Positions 51,732 to 61,717 of a DNA stretch of 64,000 nt are shown one piece after another. Position numbers and translations under genes: made by a program. Numbering within the stretch: the stretch's first letter is position 1; each line of letters opens with the position of its first letter. The stretch lies in the NCBI GenBank assembly GCA_963575745.1, contig CAUYUJ010020567.1, positions 25,001 to 89,000 of the forward strand. Reading direction: 5' to 3'. The DNA comes from Prorocentrum cordatum. Lineage: Eukaryota; Sar; Dinophyceae; Prorocentrales; Prorocentraceae. A model generated the notes under the pieces. The model saw nothing but the letters and a program-made list of their open reading frames with translations, searched no databases and was not told where the DNA came from.

Positions 51732-52060
51732 CGGTCGGGGCGCTGACCTAAGGAACCCTAAACTCGCCATCGCCCGGACGTCCATTGCCTGTGTTTTTTG
51801 TCGGTTTCGTGCGTGGCTTTTTCGCCAAATGATCAAGGATGCTCCTCGATGGTCCTCGCCGAAAGAAAACTGCACACGTCCGAGCGATGCCAAGTGACCT
51901 AAGGAACCCTAAACCAGGAACGAGGCCCCTTTTTGCCATAAGTTTCACTTCGACTTCCCCTCGACAACTTGAGGAAAACCTCGGGCAGGGTGTGGAACAA
52001 TGAAGGAACACCGAGCCCCTCCCCAACGCAAAGGGTTCCTTCTTCAACGCCCCGACTGTA
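51732..52060. mobile_element. Family F TIR element, copy 2, split by family E
   Basis: Left end CGGTCGGGGCGCTGACC and right end CAACGCCCCGACTGTA are inverted. The interior is interrupted at 51764-51894 by family E with a 20-base duplication; without it the layout matches copy 1. Confidence 0.82.
51764..51894. mobile_element. Family E short TIR element, copy 3, inserted in family F
   Basis: 131 bases, ends CGCCATCGCCCGGACGTCC and CACGTCCGAGCGATGCC. The 20 bases TGACCTAAGGAACCCTAAAC occur at 51744-51763 and again at 51895-51914, an exact flanking duplication of family F sequence. Confidence 0.88.
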
Positions 52061-52084
52061 CGGCTGCTCTGCATGGGGCAATAG

Positions 52085-52265
52085 TCGCCCTCCCCGTGAA
52101 TCCGCTGGGGGGGTGGGGCACGTGCTGTCGGAACGGGACCGGGTGGAGTGAGGGTTGGAGGAGGAGGAGGAGGAAGAGCAAGGGGAGAACGGGGGGGGGG
52201 GGAACTGGGCAATCTCAGTCGGAAGGTGAATCGCCCCCTCTTGATAAGCACCCTGTCCAGAGTAT
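52085..52265. repeat. Family W dispersed repeat, copy 2
   Basis: GTGAATCCGCTGGGGGGGTG, CACGTGCTGTCGGAACGGG, short GAG array, then AATCTCAGTCGGAAGG and CCAGAGTA. Confidence 0.68.
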
Positions 52266-52539
52266 GGATTTCGCCTACAGCCTTCCCCTAGGTCAGCAAA
52301 GTTCGCAATCTGCTGTGGAGTCGTAAGCTGCGGGCAGCCCATGGACGTGCGCGGCAGCATGCAGGTCGGCGCGTCTGCATGCCCGCTGAAACAAGCGGAA
52401 TTGAATACCACGCGCAAGTTGCTTTGAAGGCTAAAAGCAGTGGAAGGCAAGGAAAGCAAGGGAAAGGCAGGGAAGAGGGGGAGGAAAGCGTGACGAGGGG
52501 GGGAAGGCAAGACCGAGGAGGACGAGGAAAGACAAGGAA

Positions 52540-52671
52540 AGGGGAACGAAGGCAGCGGAAGCGCGAAAACGTGGTGGCTTCGCGCCCTCGCGCCACCTCC
52601 CCCGGAGGGAAGAGGACCACGAGGGCAAAGACGAGGAATCGCATGCCTTGGCGCCTTCGTGGCGGCCCTTG
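52540..52671. mobile_element. Family C foldback element, copy 3 (diverged)
   Basis: GAAGCGCGAAAACGTGGTGG, CTTCGCGCCCTCGCGCCACC and a GGCGGCCCTTGCATCG end, colinear with copies 1 and 2 but lacking a clear left TIR. Confidence 0.55.
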
Positions 52672-52674
52672 CAT

Positions 52675-52710
52675 CGTTGTCATCATAACCACCACCACAA
52701 TCATCATCAG

Positions 52711-52751
<41 letters not shown>

Positions 52752-53480
52752 GCATCAGCATCAGCATCAGCATCAGCATCAGCATCAGCATCATCATCAT
52801 CATCATCATCCTCATCCCCATCCCCATCCTCATCCTCATCCTCATCCTCATCCTCATCATCATCGCCACAACCACCACACCATCATCATGATCGTCGTCG
52901 TCGTAGTAGTCGAAAACGCCTTCGACGTCGTTGGCGCGGCCGATTTCGTCGTCAACCCCATCATGACGATGATGACGAGCATCAGCATCATCAGCATCAT
53001 GATGCCACCATCACCATTCGCAACATCTCAGCATATCAAATCATCCCATATGATCATCCACATGCTCACCATCAGCACAATCATCATCACTGTCGTCGAC
53101 GTCATCCACACACCCTCATCATAATCATCATTCGGTCCAGAAATTCAGCATCAACATCGTCATCCTCATCATCAGCGCATCGAAACTATCATCAGCACCA
53201 TAATCATCGTCAGCAGCATCATCCTCCTCGTCAGTATCATCATCATCATCCACGTCATCATCAGCGTCATGACCAGCATCAGTGCCATCATCAGCATCAA
53301 CATCAGCCAGCGCCATCATTAACATCAACATCACCATACCCATCAACGTCAACATTATCCCCATCACCATCACGATCCTCATCCTCACCAGCAGCAGCAT
53401 TATCATTAGCAGCATCAGCATCATCGTCACTATCACCATCACCATACCAGCTATCAACATCATCCCCCCCCCCATCCCTT
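52675..53480. repeat. CAT trinucleotide arrays
   Basis: 52680-52870 is near-perfect CAT with runs of CATCAG and CATCCT; after a short gap, 53140-53470 is degenerate CATCAG/CATCGTC. Between them, 52890-53130 has GTCGTCGTAGTAGTCG and mixed ATC steps. Confidence 0.94.
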
Positions 53481-53489
53481 CCCCTCGCA

Positions 53490-54400
53490 TCTCGAGGAGG
53501 GAGGGGGGGACAAGAGGCAGGAGGGAAGGTTGGGGAGGCAAGTAAGACACGACTATGGGCCCGCATCTCTCCTTGCCCGTGCACTGCCGAGCGGAGTGGA
53601 CAGCAACCGGCAGATTCGTATATGGAAGTGGCGTGTTAAACTCGTGGGATTTCAAGTGAAACACACAGGCGTGTTGAATTAAGGTTGGGGAGAGGCCAGG
53701 CGGAGGAGTCAGGAGCTGAGGGGCAAAGCAAGGGGCTTAGGGGAGGTACTGAAGTCACCATCCTTCTCCACCTTCTCCTCCCCCTCCTCCTCGTCCCTCC
53801 CCCCATCTGCGGACTCGTCCTCATCTTCGTGTTCGTGCATCATTTCCCTCCCCCTCCTCCTCCTTCTCCTCCTCCTCCTCATCCTTCCTTTTTCCCTGCT
53901 GCGCGTCCCTTCCTCGCGAGCGACGACGGAAACGAGGGGGCAATAGAGGAGGATTCATGGACTGAGGAAGGCAAGGTCGACCCCCCCCCCCCCCTCCCCG
54001 ATTGAATGCTGGCTGTTGACAGAAAAAATGCCAGGCCAAGTGTGTGCCGGGATGCCGGACCATTCTGCTGGAGCCTCGCACGTCACTTCCAGGCCTCTTG
54101 TCGGGCCATCAGGGGCCACCAAGGCTTCTCTGGCAGCCCTGGTGACAGCTTGGCCGGGACGACTTCTGTCAACACCCGTCTCAGCATGAAGGAGAGAAGG
54201 AATTACTACACATGGGGAGCAGGGCGGCGCGCCGAGGTTTTGTGCTCAGGCGCCGCTGCCTGGTGGTCGTGGGCGCCCCCCCCCCACCTCGAGGAGTCAG
54301 GTGAGCAGGGCTCAGACGCTGGGTGGGGTGAGGGGCGCAGGATGTCATGTGAATATCAAAACGGAGGGTATTCGCGACGCCCGGCATGGGCAGGGCATAC
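53490..54400. other. Unassigned sequence
   Basis: 53755-53890 is CTC-rich; 53979-53998 has a C-run; the rest is mixed with no supported gene. Confidence 0.35.
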
Positions 54401-54401
54401 A

Positions 54402-54560
54402 GGCGCGAATGCTGTGCCCTAAACCAACAGCGGCCGCTGTTGGGCAGGCGACTGGGCAGGCGACTTTGGGCTTCAAATGGGCAACGTCCGCGGCGACTCC
54501 GACAGCGAAGCAAATTCAACATGGGCAGGAACCGCTGTGTGTCGTTGTCCCCCTTGTTTC
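54402..54560. repeat. Family J dispersed repeat, copy 3
   Basis: GCGAATGCTGTGCCCTAAAC, CAACAGCGGCCGCTGTTGGG, a duplicated GCAGGCGACT, GTCCGCGGCGACTCCGACAG and GGCAGGAACCGCTGTG. Confidence 0.72.
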
Positions 54561-54589
54561 CGTACCCTACCCTGAGAAGAGAAGAGGAA

Positions 54590-54835
54590 GGAGGGAGAGG
54601 AGGGACGTCCAGAGAAGAGGGGAGGAGGAGGAGGAGGAGGAGGAGGAGGAGGAGGTGGAGAAAGAGGAGGAGGAGGAGGAGAAGGACGAGGAGAGGAGGA
54701 GAGAAGGAGGAGAAGGAGGAGGAGGAGGAGAAGGATGAGGATGGAGGAGGAGGAGGGGAGGAGAGAGGGGGGAGGGGACTGCCAGAGGAGGAGGAGGAGG
54801 CGGGGAAGGAGGAGGAGGAGGAGGAGAAGGATTGG
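54590..54835. repeat. GAG polypurine array
   Basis: GAG repeat with AAG and GGGG interruptions. Confidence 0.94.
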
Positions 54836-55289
54836 ATTGGGTTTGGGCCCGTGGGAGTTCAACTGCAACCGTTAGACGCCTGCCTACACCGCCTACCTTC
54901 ACAGTTAGGGGAACTCTGGGGGGCGAATCGTGCTTCGCCAAACCGTCAGATGCGGCCCGTGGCTCACGACGGACGCCGCACCGCCCCTACGAGCACCCCC
55001 TGGACGGCACGCAGCCTACGGAGGGCCCGCTCTTGGGGACCAGTGAGAGTGCTACCGAAAACCCTTCTTACCCTTGCCCCTGCCCTTGGCCCTTGAAGGC
55101 CTCCCCTCTCTTTGGATGGTCGGGGTATTGGACGCCCCAGAACCGTAAGCTGAGGGCAAAGCGGGGGGGGCGCGGGTTCAAAACTTCAGAAGACACTAAA
55201 CCCCTACGAATTAGGTCGGCCAGCCTTTCACTCGCCCGCAGCGGATGTTGGTGACTGACACCTCGGGAATCCAACACGGGTCCGCTGTT
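54836..55289. other. Unassigned sequence downstream of the LINE
   Basis: Unique GC-rich sequence then mixed; G8 run at 55163. Three-prime flank of the retroelement on the minus strand. Confidence 0.4.
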
Positions 55290-55375
55290 CAAGGGCAACC
55301 TACTTGATTGTAAAAAAGTGCTGCCGCTACTGCTGCTACCTCTACCTCCTTTTACTATGCCTGGGCTGCGCCCGT

Positions 55376-56470
55376 CTACTTGAACTCCGCCAGCAGCTCC
55401 GACGCGCCCCGCTCCAGTGGGCCCCTCGGCGCGGGCCCGATACGCCTCTCCGCCTTCAGCGTCTCGAGCAGGGCCGCCATGATCCGCATCAGCTGCGCAT
55501 ACTTTGGGTGCTGCGTGTCGAATGCAATGATCAACCTGCCCCTCGGGTTGATATCCGTCTTGTTCTTGTTGCGCTTCCATTGCCAATGCAGCGCCAGCTC
55601 TCCCACTTGTACCGCCGACGCCTTGCATAAGTACTCCTTGTAGAACTCTCGAGCAATGGCCATCCACGGCTCTTGCTTCACTCCTTCTTTGTTGTACTGC
55701 GAGGCCGCCCAGTGCATGGTCGTCGCGAAGATGGTCACGAAGGGCGGTCCTCTACTCTGGAAGTCGACGGCTTCCCCTTTCTTTGCCTTGGCCTTGAGCT
55801 CCTGCGACTGGTCGTTGAAGTCCGCCCCCGCGCTCTCGTTGGTCGAAGCGAAGTCCGTGTGCGCGCAGATGTCGCACGTGCGGCGCACCGTGCTCGACAC
55901 CTCTGCCAGCGCGCGGCTGTCCGTGAGCGCGAGCTTGCCGAGGGTGAGCACCAGCTTGACCAGCGCGTCTTGCCCGCGCGCCGCCTTCTTCGCCTCCTCC
56001 CTGGCGATGCTGCCGCCTGCGTCGCCACCGCGGCCCTTTTTGCTCGCAGGGCCTGACGACGGGCCCCTCAGCCACGCGGGGCGCCCCAGCACATCCTCGA
56101 TCGCCACCACCTCCGACATGGGCAGCGGCTGGCCCAGGAGTTGGTAATGCTTCGAGATCTGCCTCTGGGGCAGGTGATATGGACGGGTCCACCTCACACG
56201 GAAGATGGCTTGCGACCAAATGGCTGCATAAGTTGTCAAAATCGCTGGAGTGATATCCGCATACTCTGCATACCAATGACGGTGGAGGCCTAACTCCCGA
56301 GAGCGTTGCCGAACCCCTTAGCGGACACTTACCACTCATCAGGGCCCTCTGGAGGCGCTTGTAAGCGTTATCCTGGCTAGCGAATACACGCCTACACGCT
56401 ATGCACGTGTTTGTAGGTGTCAGCGTAGCAGCTAAATTGTGCACTTTATGGAGTTGACGCGCATGGTTCA
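55376..56470 (-). pseudogene. LINE C-terminal region with C2H2 zinc finger
   Basis: In one frame at 56273-56210, CRVCGYHSSDFDNLCSHLVA plus SH gives a C-x2-C-x12-H-x4-H finger; upstream NTCIACRRVFASQDNAYKRL (about 56420-56345) looks like a second, half-kept finger. After a frameshift the element continues with KLVLTLGKLALTDSRAL, TCDICAHTDFASTNESAG and LHWQWKRNKNKTDINPRG to a stop at 55376. Such fingers probably bind the element RNA or target DNA; that role is inferred. Confidence 0.6.
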
Positions 56471-56999
56471 TGAGGTCCCTCTTGGTCTGGAACCCTCACC
56501 CACGCACCATGCCCTCCCCCAACACCCATTCACACTTCCAAGGGGACTCCAGAGGTACTCCTGGAGTACCCCGCGCTTCTTTCATGTAGAGGTCTGAAGG
56601 AGGGATCACCTTTGCCAGCTCGCGTGCACGAATCTCCGTAAAATCCAAGCGAGTCCAGAACTCACGGTAATCATCGTTCACTATATCGCCTGGACAGCGA
56701 GCAAACTGGGCGCAAAGGTCGCCCTCGTCAAGCGCATCTGCTGCACGCCGAAAGTCAGACTGCAGTCGAAGGGGCCACGGAGATGCCACACTGGGAATAA
56801 CTGTGCTGTCGCGCAACGGTTGCCCCCCCCCCCCCCCCACACACACACATCCAGGCCCAAGGTCCCGAACAACAAGCAAAGCTCCTGGCTGTGGCTCTTC
56901 GGCGATAGGGCCCAAGTACGGTACCACCCCAAGCGTCTGACCAGCAACTCCGTTTCAGAACTAGCGAGGCGCCAATGCTGCATCACTTTCTTATCCGAC

Positions 57000-58290
57000 C
57001 ACGACCGAATCTTCCCGTCCACCTTTGTTGTCGCCTTCCCTTGTAATGCCCTCCTCCCATAGCGAGCCAGAAACGAGTCGAGTTCACGATATTGGCGATT
57101 GGTGAGCAGCATTGGTTCTAAACCCGTGAGCGCCGCATTCTGCGCGAAACTCAGAAACATGGTCCGCTTCCAGCGGAACGGCAGCTCCAGGGGCCATATC
57201 TGGCCCAAGGCATAGTACGCCTCGGCAGTAGCTTGAATTCTACGACCGATCTCCACTGAAGAAGATAGCAGCATATTAATTTTGGGGCCCAGGTACCTGA
57301 CATGCTCCTGAAGATCTCCTGCAATTTGTTTTCGACCCTGACCCCTCGCCCACTGTTGACACTGTAAGGCCCCAGTTCCCTGAAAGCAAAGCTGAACCTC
57401 CTGCTTCCCGATGTTTTTTGTGCATTCCCAATAGCATCCAGCTCCTCCGAGAGGGCCGCATCAGCCTGCTTCAGGACCCGATTTTTGTTATAAAAAACTG
57501 CCCACGGTACCGTGAGGTTGGGCCACGTGAGCTCGAAAGATATCGTCGGCGTAAAGGCAGCCACCGACGTCCGCACGTAAATCTCTCCAACTAGCAACCA
57601 AACCAGCAGCAGACTTGTCAAAATCTCTAAGGCGATGAAGCCACTGCAGGATGGGCCGAGCAAAGGTTCCACGGAGGAGCTCCACGACAAACGGGTCTCC
57701 CACCGTTCCTCCTTCCCCCGTCTTGACGTACATCCCCCCTCCATGGTCTCTAGCCAGATCACCCTGCATCGAAAGCGTTGAACACGCAAAAATACGTCCT
57801 GAGGTTCTGCATGGAACTCTACCGTCTGGTCCAGTTCCCCCCGGCCCCCGCTGGCGAAAACGTTGGACATGTCTTTAAATGTAAACGCGAACGAACGTCC
57901 AGCGCGCCGCAGGCGCCAGCAGAGGAGCTGCGCGACGTCTGCCTTTCCAAAAGCCGCGCTCCGTGACCATGGGAGGAACCCGCACAAGGCCCGAGTAAAA
58001 CAAAAAAAATGCTTTCCCAACAGTCGGCAATGCATGGACCGCCCCGCGGCCCCCTGGTCCTGGCTTGGCGTTTTCCGAAGTTGTGCTCCAGAACTGATGT
58101 GCCACCGAAGCGGGGTTCGATTCGTAGCCCGAACGATCCGCAGGCCTCCCTCCAGAATCTTCCCAAACAGCTTCATCTCAGGGACTACCTGCTCGTAACC
58201 TACTCCGTGCCCCTTGGTGCCCATGTTAGCCTCTGGGTCCGCACACATCAACCATATCTCAGCTGGCGGGGCCCCTGCTGGCACCATTCG
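57000..58290 (-). pseudogene. LINE reverse transcriptase domain
   Basis: Finger/palm block with LRWHISSGAQLRKTPSQDQG near 58100-58030; template-binding block GGTVGDPFVVELL near 57700-57670; catalytic LYADDI at 57560-57536; thumb block VEIGRRIQATAEAYYALGQI near 57260-57195 and ALTGLEPMLLTNRQYRELDS near 57140-57080. The YADD aspartates are kept, but the blocks lie in different frames. Confidence 0.82.
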
Positions 58291-59079
58291 TCTCTTACTG
58301 GCACTCCTGAAATACTTCTTGATTCTCTACTGGTCCTTCTGAGCAAGCGCGCAGTCCTCGGGCGTGATGTAGGGGGTGGGGCCAGGTGGGCATTCGTTCA
58401 GCCAGTCCTCAAAGACGATCTTCCGAGCCGACATGCCCCCGCCCCTGCCTTCTTGCCCCAGTGGTCGAGCAGCTCCTGTTCTGCAAAGTGCCCCCCCCTC
58501 AGGAGCCGTCCGTCCCTTCTCTTCGGGCCGAAGCGGCATCGCGCCGCCTGCCTCGAAAGCCTCATAGCCTCTGCAAGGCGACGGGCCTGCCACGCCTCGT
58601 CAATCTCACCCAATAGAGCGGTGCGACGTTGCTGATCGAATTGCTGCCGTTTTCGACGTAGGCGCTGACTGAGCCTCTTCAGCTGTTCCTCGCACTCGTT
58701 CAGCTCCGTGGGATCCTCCTTCATGTCCTGTCTAGACCGTCGTAGTCGAGCCCGTGTTTTTTTTTTTTTTCTTCAGAAGCTCGGTTCTTTCTGCCGCTGC
58801 TCGCCTGTATTCTGGGTCGTTAGATACGACATGGCCAAACTTCTGTTGCCCGATCGTTACCAGCACGTCCTCCAAGTGAAGAAAGATTTCGTCTGGTCTC
58901 CCGTCGGTCAGCATGGCCCTCCACATATCTTCCGTCTCATGCAGGCGTGCTTCCACCTTCTCAAGAAACTCGACTCGACGATGCCCTCGTCGTAGACACT
59001 GCATAAGGTCGTCCTGATTCCACTTCATGCGCTCTGGTGCTGGCGTAAGCGTCTCCGCCGTGCAAATTGCCTGCATGCC

Positions 59080-59860
59080 GTGTAGCTCCATGTAGACTGG
59101 GATGTGGTCCTTCGGCGGGCCCCCCTTGAAAGCCTGCAGCTCCGCTCCCAAACTGAATAATGGGGAGAACTTCTGTGCCATATCAATCATGCCATCTGGG
59201 ATAAAAAAAGGTAGTCGATGCAACTGCTGTGTCCAGACGCGTTGTAATACGTGTGCTCCAACTTCTGACTACGAGAACTCATCATGTACATGTGGTGGCG
59301 CTCGTTCACCATCCTCATCATTTCGCCCGCGCCCCCACGTCGTTGCTCTCGAGCTCGGTCTGGCCCCATCGACTGCGACTCCACTTGCTGCCACTGGCCC
59401 GCGATCCTGCTGACGCCCATGCCGTCGTTCAGGTCTGCGTACACCAACGATGTACATCTGCATGGTAGTTGTTGTAAGACTCCCTCGTACGACTGCGTCA
59501 ACATGCGGACCGTCCCTTTCTAGTGCGGGACCAAGCGAGCATGCCTGGGCTGCGGCGGGAAGTACAACACGATTGCTGCCATATCCAAAGGGCCGCGGCG
59601 AACCCTCGCCGCCAGGGCGCGGCCCTCTGCACCTGAGGGGCTCGGCCATGTCCTGCACACATGCTGCTCCTTGAATTTTTGGCCCAGCCTGTACTCTTGT
59701 TCGTGAACTTGCCCACGCCCGCCTCGGCCTCCAGCACGATCCTCTTCCCAACCCTTCGAGTGAGAACTTCCTCATTTTTCCTATGCGTAGCCTGCGTGCC
59801 AGCTAACATCACCACGTCCATACTGCTGCAAGACATGGCGACCTCTTGGAGTCGAACTCC
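59080..59860 (-). pseudogene. LINE endonuclease (EEP) domain
   Basis: In order: RLQEVAMSCSSMDVVMLAGTQ-type N-terminal block near 59855-59795, LVYADLNDGMG (the DxN metal/base-contact block) near 59445-59415, SSCIDYLFLS near 59240-59205, and DHIPVYMELH near 59115-59085 (the final catalytic histidine block). At least two frame changes. This is the exonuclease-endonuclease-phosphatase fold that nicks target DNA for priming. Confidence 0.75.
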
Positions 59861-60002
59861 CGTGCAGAACATCGGGTTGTACCCCAGCACCCGCAGGATC
59901 CACTGGCCCACGGGCCGCGCCATCGCGATGCGCGTGGCGCCACGGCGGGCCATCCGCCCGCCTGCGCCGCGGCCGCCCCTCGCACGCTGTGTGCCAGAGC
60001 GG

Positions 60003-60140
60003 CGGCAGGGAGGAGGGAGGAGGAGGAGGAGGAGGAGGAGGAGGAGGAGGAGGAGGCGGGGGAGGAGGAGGAGGGAGGAGGAGGAGGAGGAGGAGGAGGA
60101 GGAGGAGGAGAGGAGAGGAGGGGGAGGGAGGGGGAGGAGC
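60003..60140. repeat. GAG polypurine array
   Basis: GAG repeat just upstream of the LINE 5' end (minus orientation). Confidence 0.95.
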
Positions 60141-60296
60141 GGCGTTCCAACCACCGCGCTGCCCGGGCGGCCCCAATCAAAAACGGTGCCGTGACAGAGC
60201 GAGCGGCGGCCACGGCCCCCCCCCCGCGAACCTGACCGCGCCGCCCGCCGCCCCACGGATGCCATGGGACCTCGGAGGCCCCGCCCTAGGGGAACA

Positions 60297-60475
60297 AAAA
60301 GTGGCATAAACATAAAAACTCGGAGGTCCGCGCGGATTTCTCGGATCGACGCTGGACCCCGAAACCTGGCGCGCGGAGCGCGCCAGGGGCGGCGCCGGAG
60401 GCGCCGCCGGGGGGCCCCAGCGCCGATCCGAGAAATCCGCGCGGACCTCCGAGTTTTTATGTTTATGCCACTTTT
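60297..60475. mobile_element. Family B T-shaped foldback, copy 5 (intact)
   Basis: Perfect 52-base inverted arms at 60297-60348 and 60424-60475, beginning AAAAGTGGCATAAACATAAA. Between them are two hairpins with 9-bp stems and GGA loops: CTGGCGCGC/GCGCGCCAG (60366-60386) and GGCGGCGCC/GGCGCCGCC (60388-60408). The perfect arms imply a recent origin or gene conversion. Confidence 0.95.
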
Positions 60476-60631
60476 CATTTCCCTACGCCCGCCCCGAAGC
60501 GTCCTCGGAGAGCGGCCAGCGAGGCCCCAAAAAGGTGCGGTGAAACCCCGAATCCCAACGGATTCATCTCACGGCGGGGTGGCCACGCCGCAGGGCTCGA
60601 CCCTAACAGCGATTTCGCATCCATGCCGACT

Positions 60632-60787
60632 GCCTGCCAGACCACCCCAATCCGACCCGAAGACCCGAATTTTAGGTTGGGGGGGTATGGGTTCCATGTG
60701 TGCTTTTTCAATGCTCCCCGACCCCCCCCACTGAAAATGGAGACCACATCGGGACCTTCAGGTTGGGTTGGGGTGGTTTGGTGGGCG
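60632..60787. mobile_element. Family S TIR element, copy 2
   Basis: Ends GCCAGACCACCCCAATCCGA and GGTTGGGTTGGGGTGGTTTG; centre GGTTGGGGGGGTATGGGTTC and CCCGACCCCCC as in copy 1. Confidence 0.85.
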
Positions 60788-60791
60788 GTGA

Positions 60792-60932
60792 TATACACCA
60801 CCACTGTGCCAGGCAAAGGACATCCTGGCCCCGGCAGCATGGTGTATACGCACTCCTGGCCCCGGCCAGGAGGGCGTCTACACCATCCTCTGGCCCAGGA
60901 TGGCCCTGGACATAGCACGGTGGTGGTGTATA
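60792..60932. mobile_element. Family R TIR element, copy 2
   Basis: 141 bases with ends TATACACCACCACTGTGCC and GCACGGTGGTGGTGTATA; inner repeats of CCTGGCCCCGGCCAGG type. Directly follows family S. Confidence 0.82.
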
Positions 60933-61084
60933 GATGCCTTCGCCAAATGCTTATGTTTTCCATCGCTCTGTCTCCGCTCCGCCTCTGCTGCAAAACGGAA
61001 GCAAAAGGAGAACAATTCAATAAATCGCCACTGCACCGTCTAGCTCGAGTCCTGCCACACCGTCTCGGGGCCCCCGAGCTGCGC

Positions 61085-61300
61085 TGGACTCAGCCCTCAC
61101 CAGACTGCAGGAGAGCCCAACATCGAATCGAGAAGTCGGATCGGCGGTCGAAACGACTCGGATCGACGGAAAACGGCAGCCGAGTTGGGAGAAATCGAAT
61201 CGGCGGACATCGGCTGGCGAGCAGGGCCTCCAGCAGTGAGAAGTGGGCATCCAGCTCGGTATCCGAAGTCGAGTCGAAGCGGAATCGGAAGCCATTGATC
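61085..61300. repeat. Family L dispersed repeat, copy 2
   Basis: GGATCGGCGGTCGAAACGAC, ACGGCAGCCGAGTTGGGAGA, AATCGGCGGACATCGGC and GGAATCGGAAGCCAT, colinear with 20330-20530. Confidence 0.72.
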
Positions 61301-61468
61301 GGTGGTGGACAAACCTCCCTTTAGTAAACCTCCCCTCAGTGAAAAAGACCTGGGACCGAAACCGACGGACCTGCACCCGCAGAAACGACGGCCGCGACGC
61401 CCTCCCGCGAACCGAAAACGGCCAATTCCTGCATCGACGTTTCAGGGTAGGAGGTGTGTCCACCTCCG
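61300..61468. repeat. Family M, single-arm copy
   Basis: GGTGGACAAACCTCCCTTTA, GACGGCCGCGACGCCCTCCC, CGAACCGAAAACGGCCAA and TTTCAGGGTAGGAGGT match the right arm at 10770-10915. Confidence 0.75.
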
Positions 61469-61611
61469 AATTGACATCGAACCGAACCGGAGAGAAAAAA
61501 CACAGCACACAGCCCCCGCGAGGGCGTGCGGTGCCCGCTGCCGGCGGGCCAGAGAGGCAGGCGCGGGCTGCCCCCCAGGCGCGGGAGCACGAGGCCGGAG
61601 GGGGGCGCCAC

Positions 61612-61717
61612 CTGCTCCAGTTGCAGGGCCTCTCTTGAGGCCTTCACATCGGGGCGGGGCTTGGCGTCCTGGCCGATGCGGCGCAGCATTTGGAACACAG
61701 CGTGTTCCTCCTTCAGC
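61612..61717 (-). CDS. Candidate exon with LKEEH start, unit 2
   Basis: 106 bases from acceptor AACACAG (61719-61718) to donor GTGGCG (from 61611). After one phase base it encodes 35 residues: LKEEHAVFQMLRRIGQDAKP then RPDVKASREALQLEQ, charged and helix-prone. No family recognised. The acceptor side matches the exon at 63031, so both follow copies of the same intron end. Confidence 0.5.

Larger units (their letters stand above)
55290..59900 (-). mobile_element. Decayed LINE (non-LTR) retrotransposon
   Basis: A minus-strand element about 4.6 kb long carries, in order, an apurinic-type endonuclease (59.86-59.08 kb), a charged linker (58.73-58.40 kb), a reverse transcriptase (58.29-57.0 kb) and a C-terminal region with a C2H2 finger (56.4-55.38 kb), ending in a stop after AEFK at 55378. 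The following 3' tail ends near GCACTTTTTTACAATCAAG. Coding shifts frame at least six times, several next to homopolymers (A13 near 58755, G16 near 56830), so it cannot be active. Endonuclease plus reverse transcriptase in this order, without a protease or LTRs, defines the class; the clade is not clear. Confidence 0.85.

Noticed and set aside
58090-58140. GGTTCGATTC word resembling a tRNA TPsiC arm
   Set aside because: It lies inside the LINE reverse transcriptase coding region and has no acceptor or D-arm partners.
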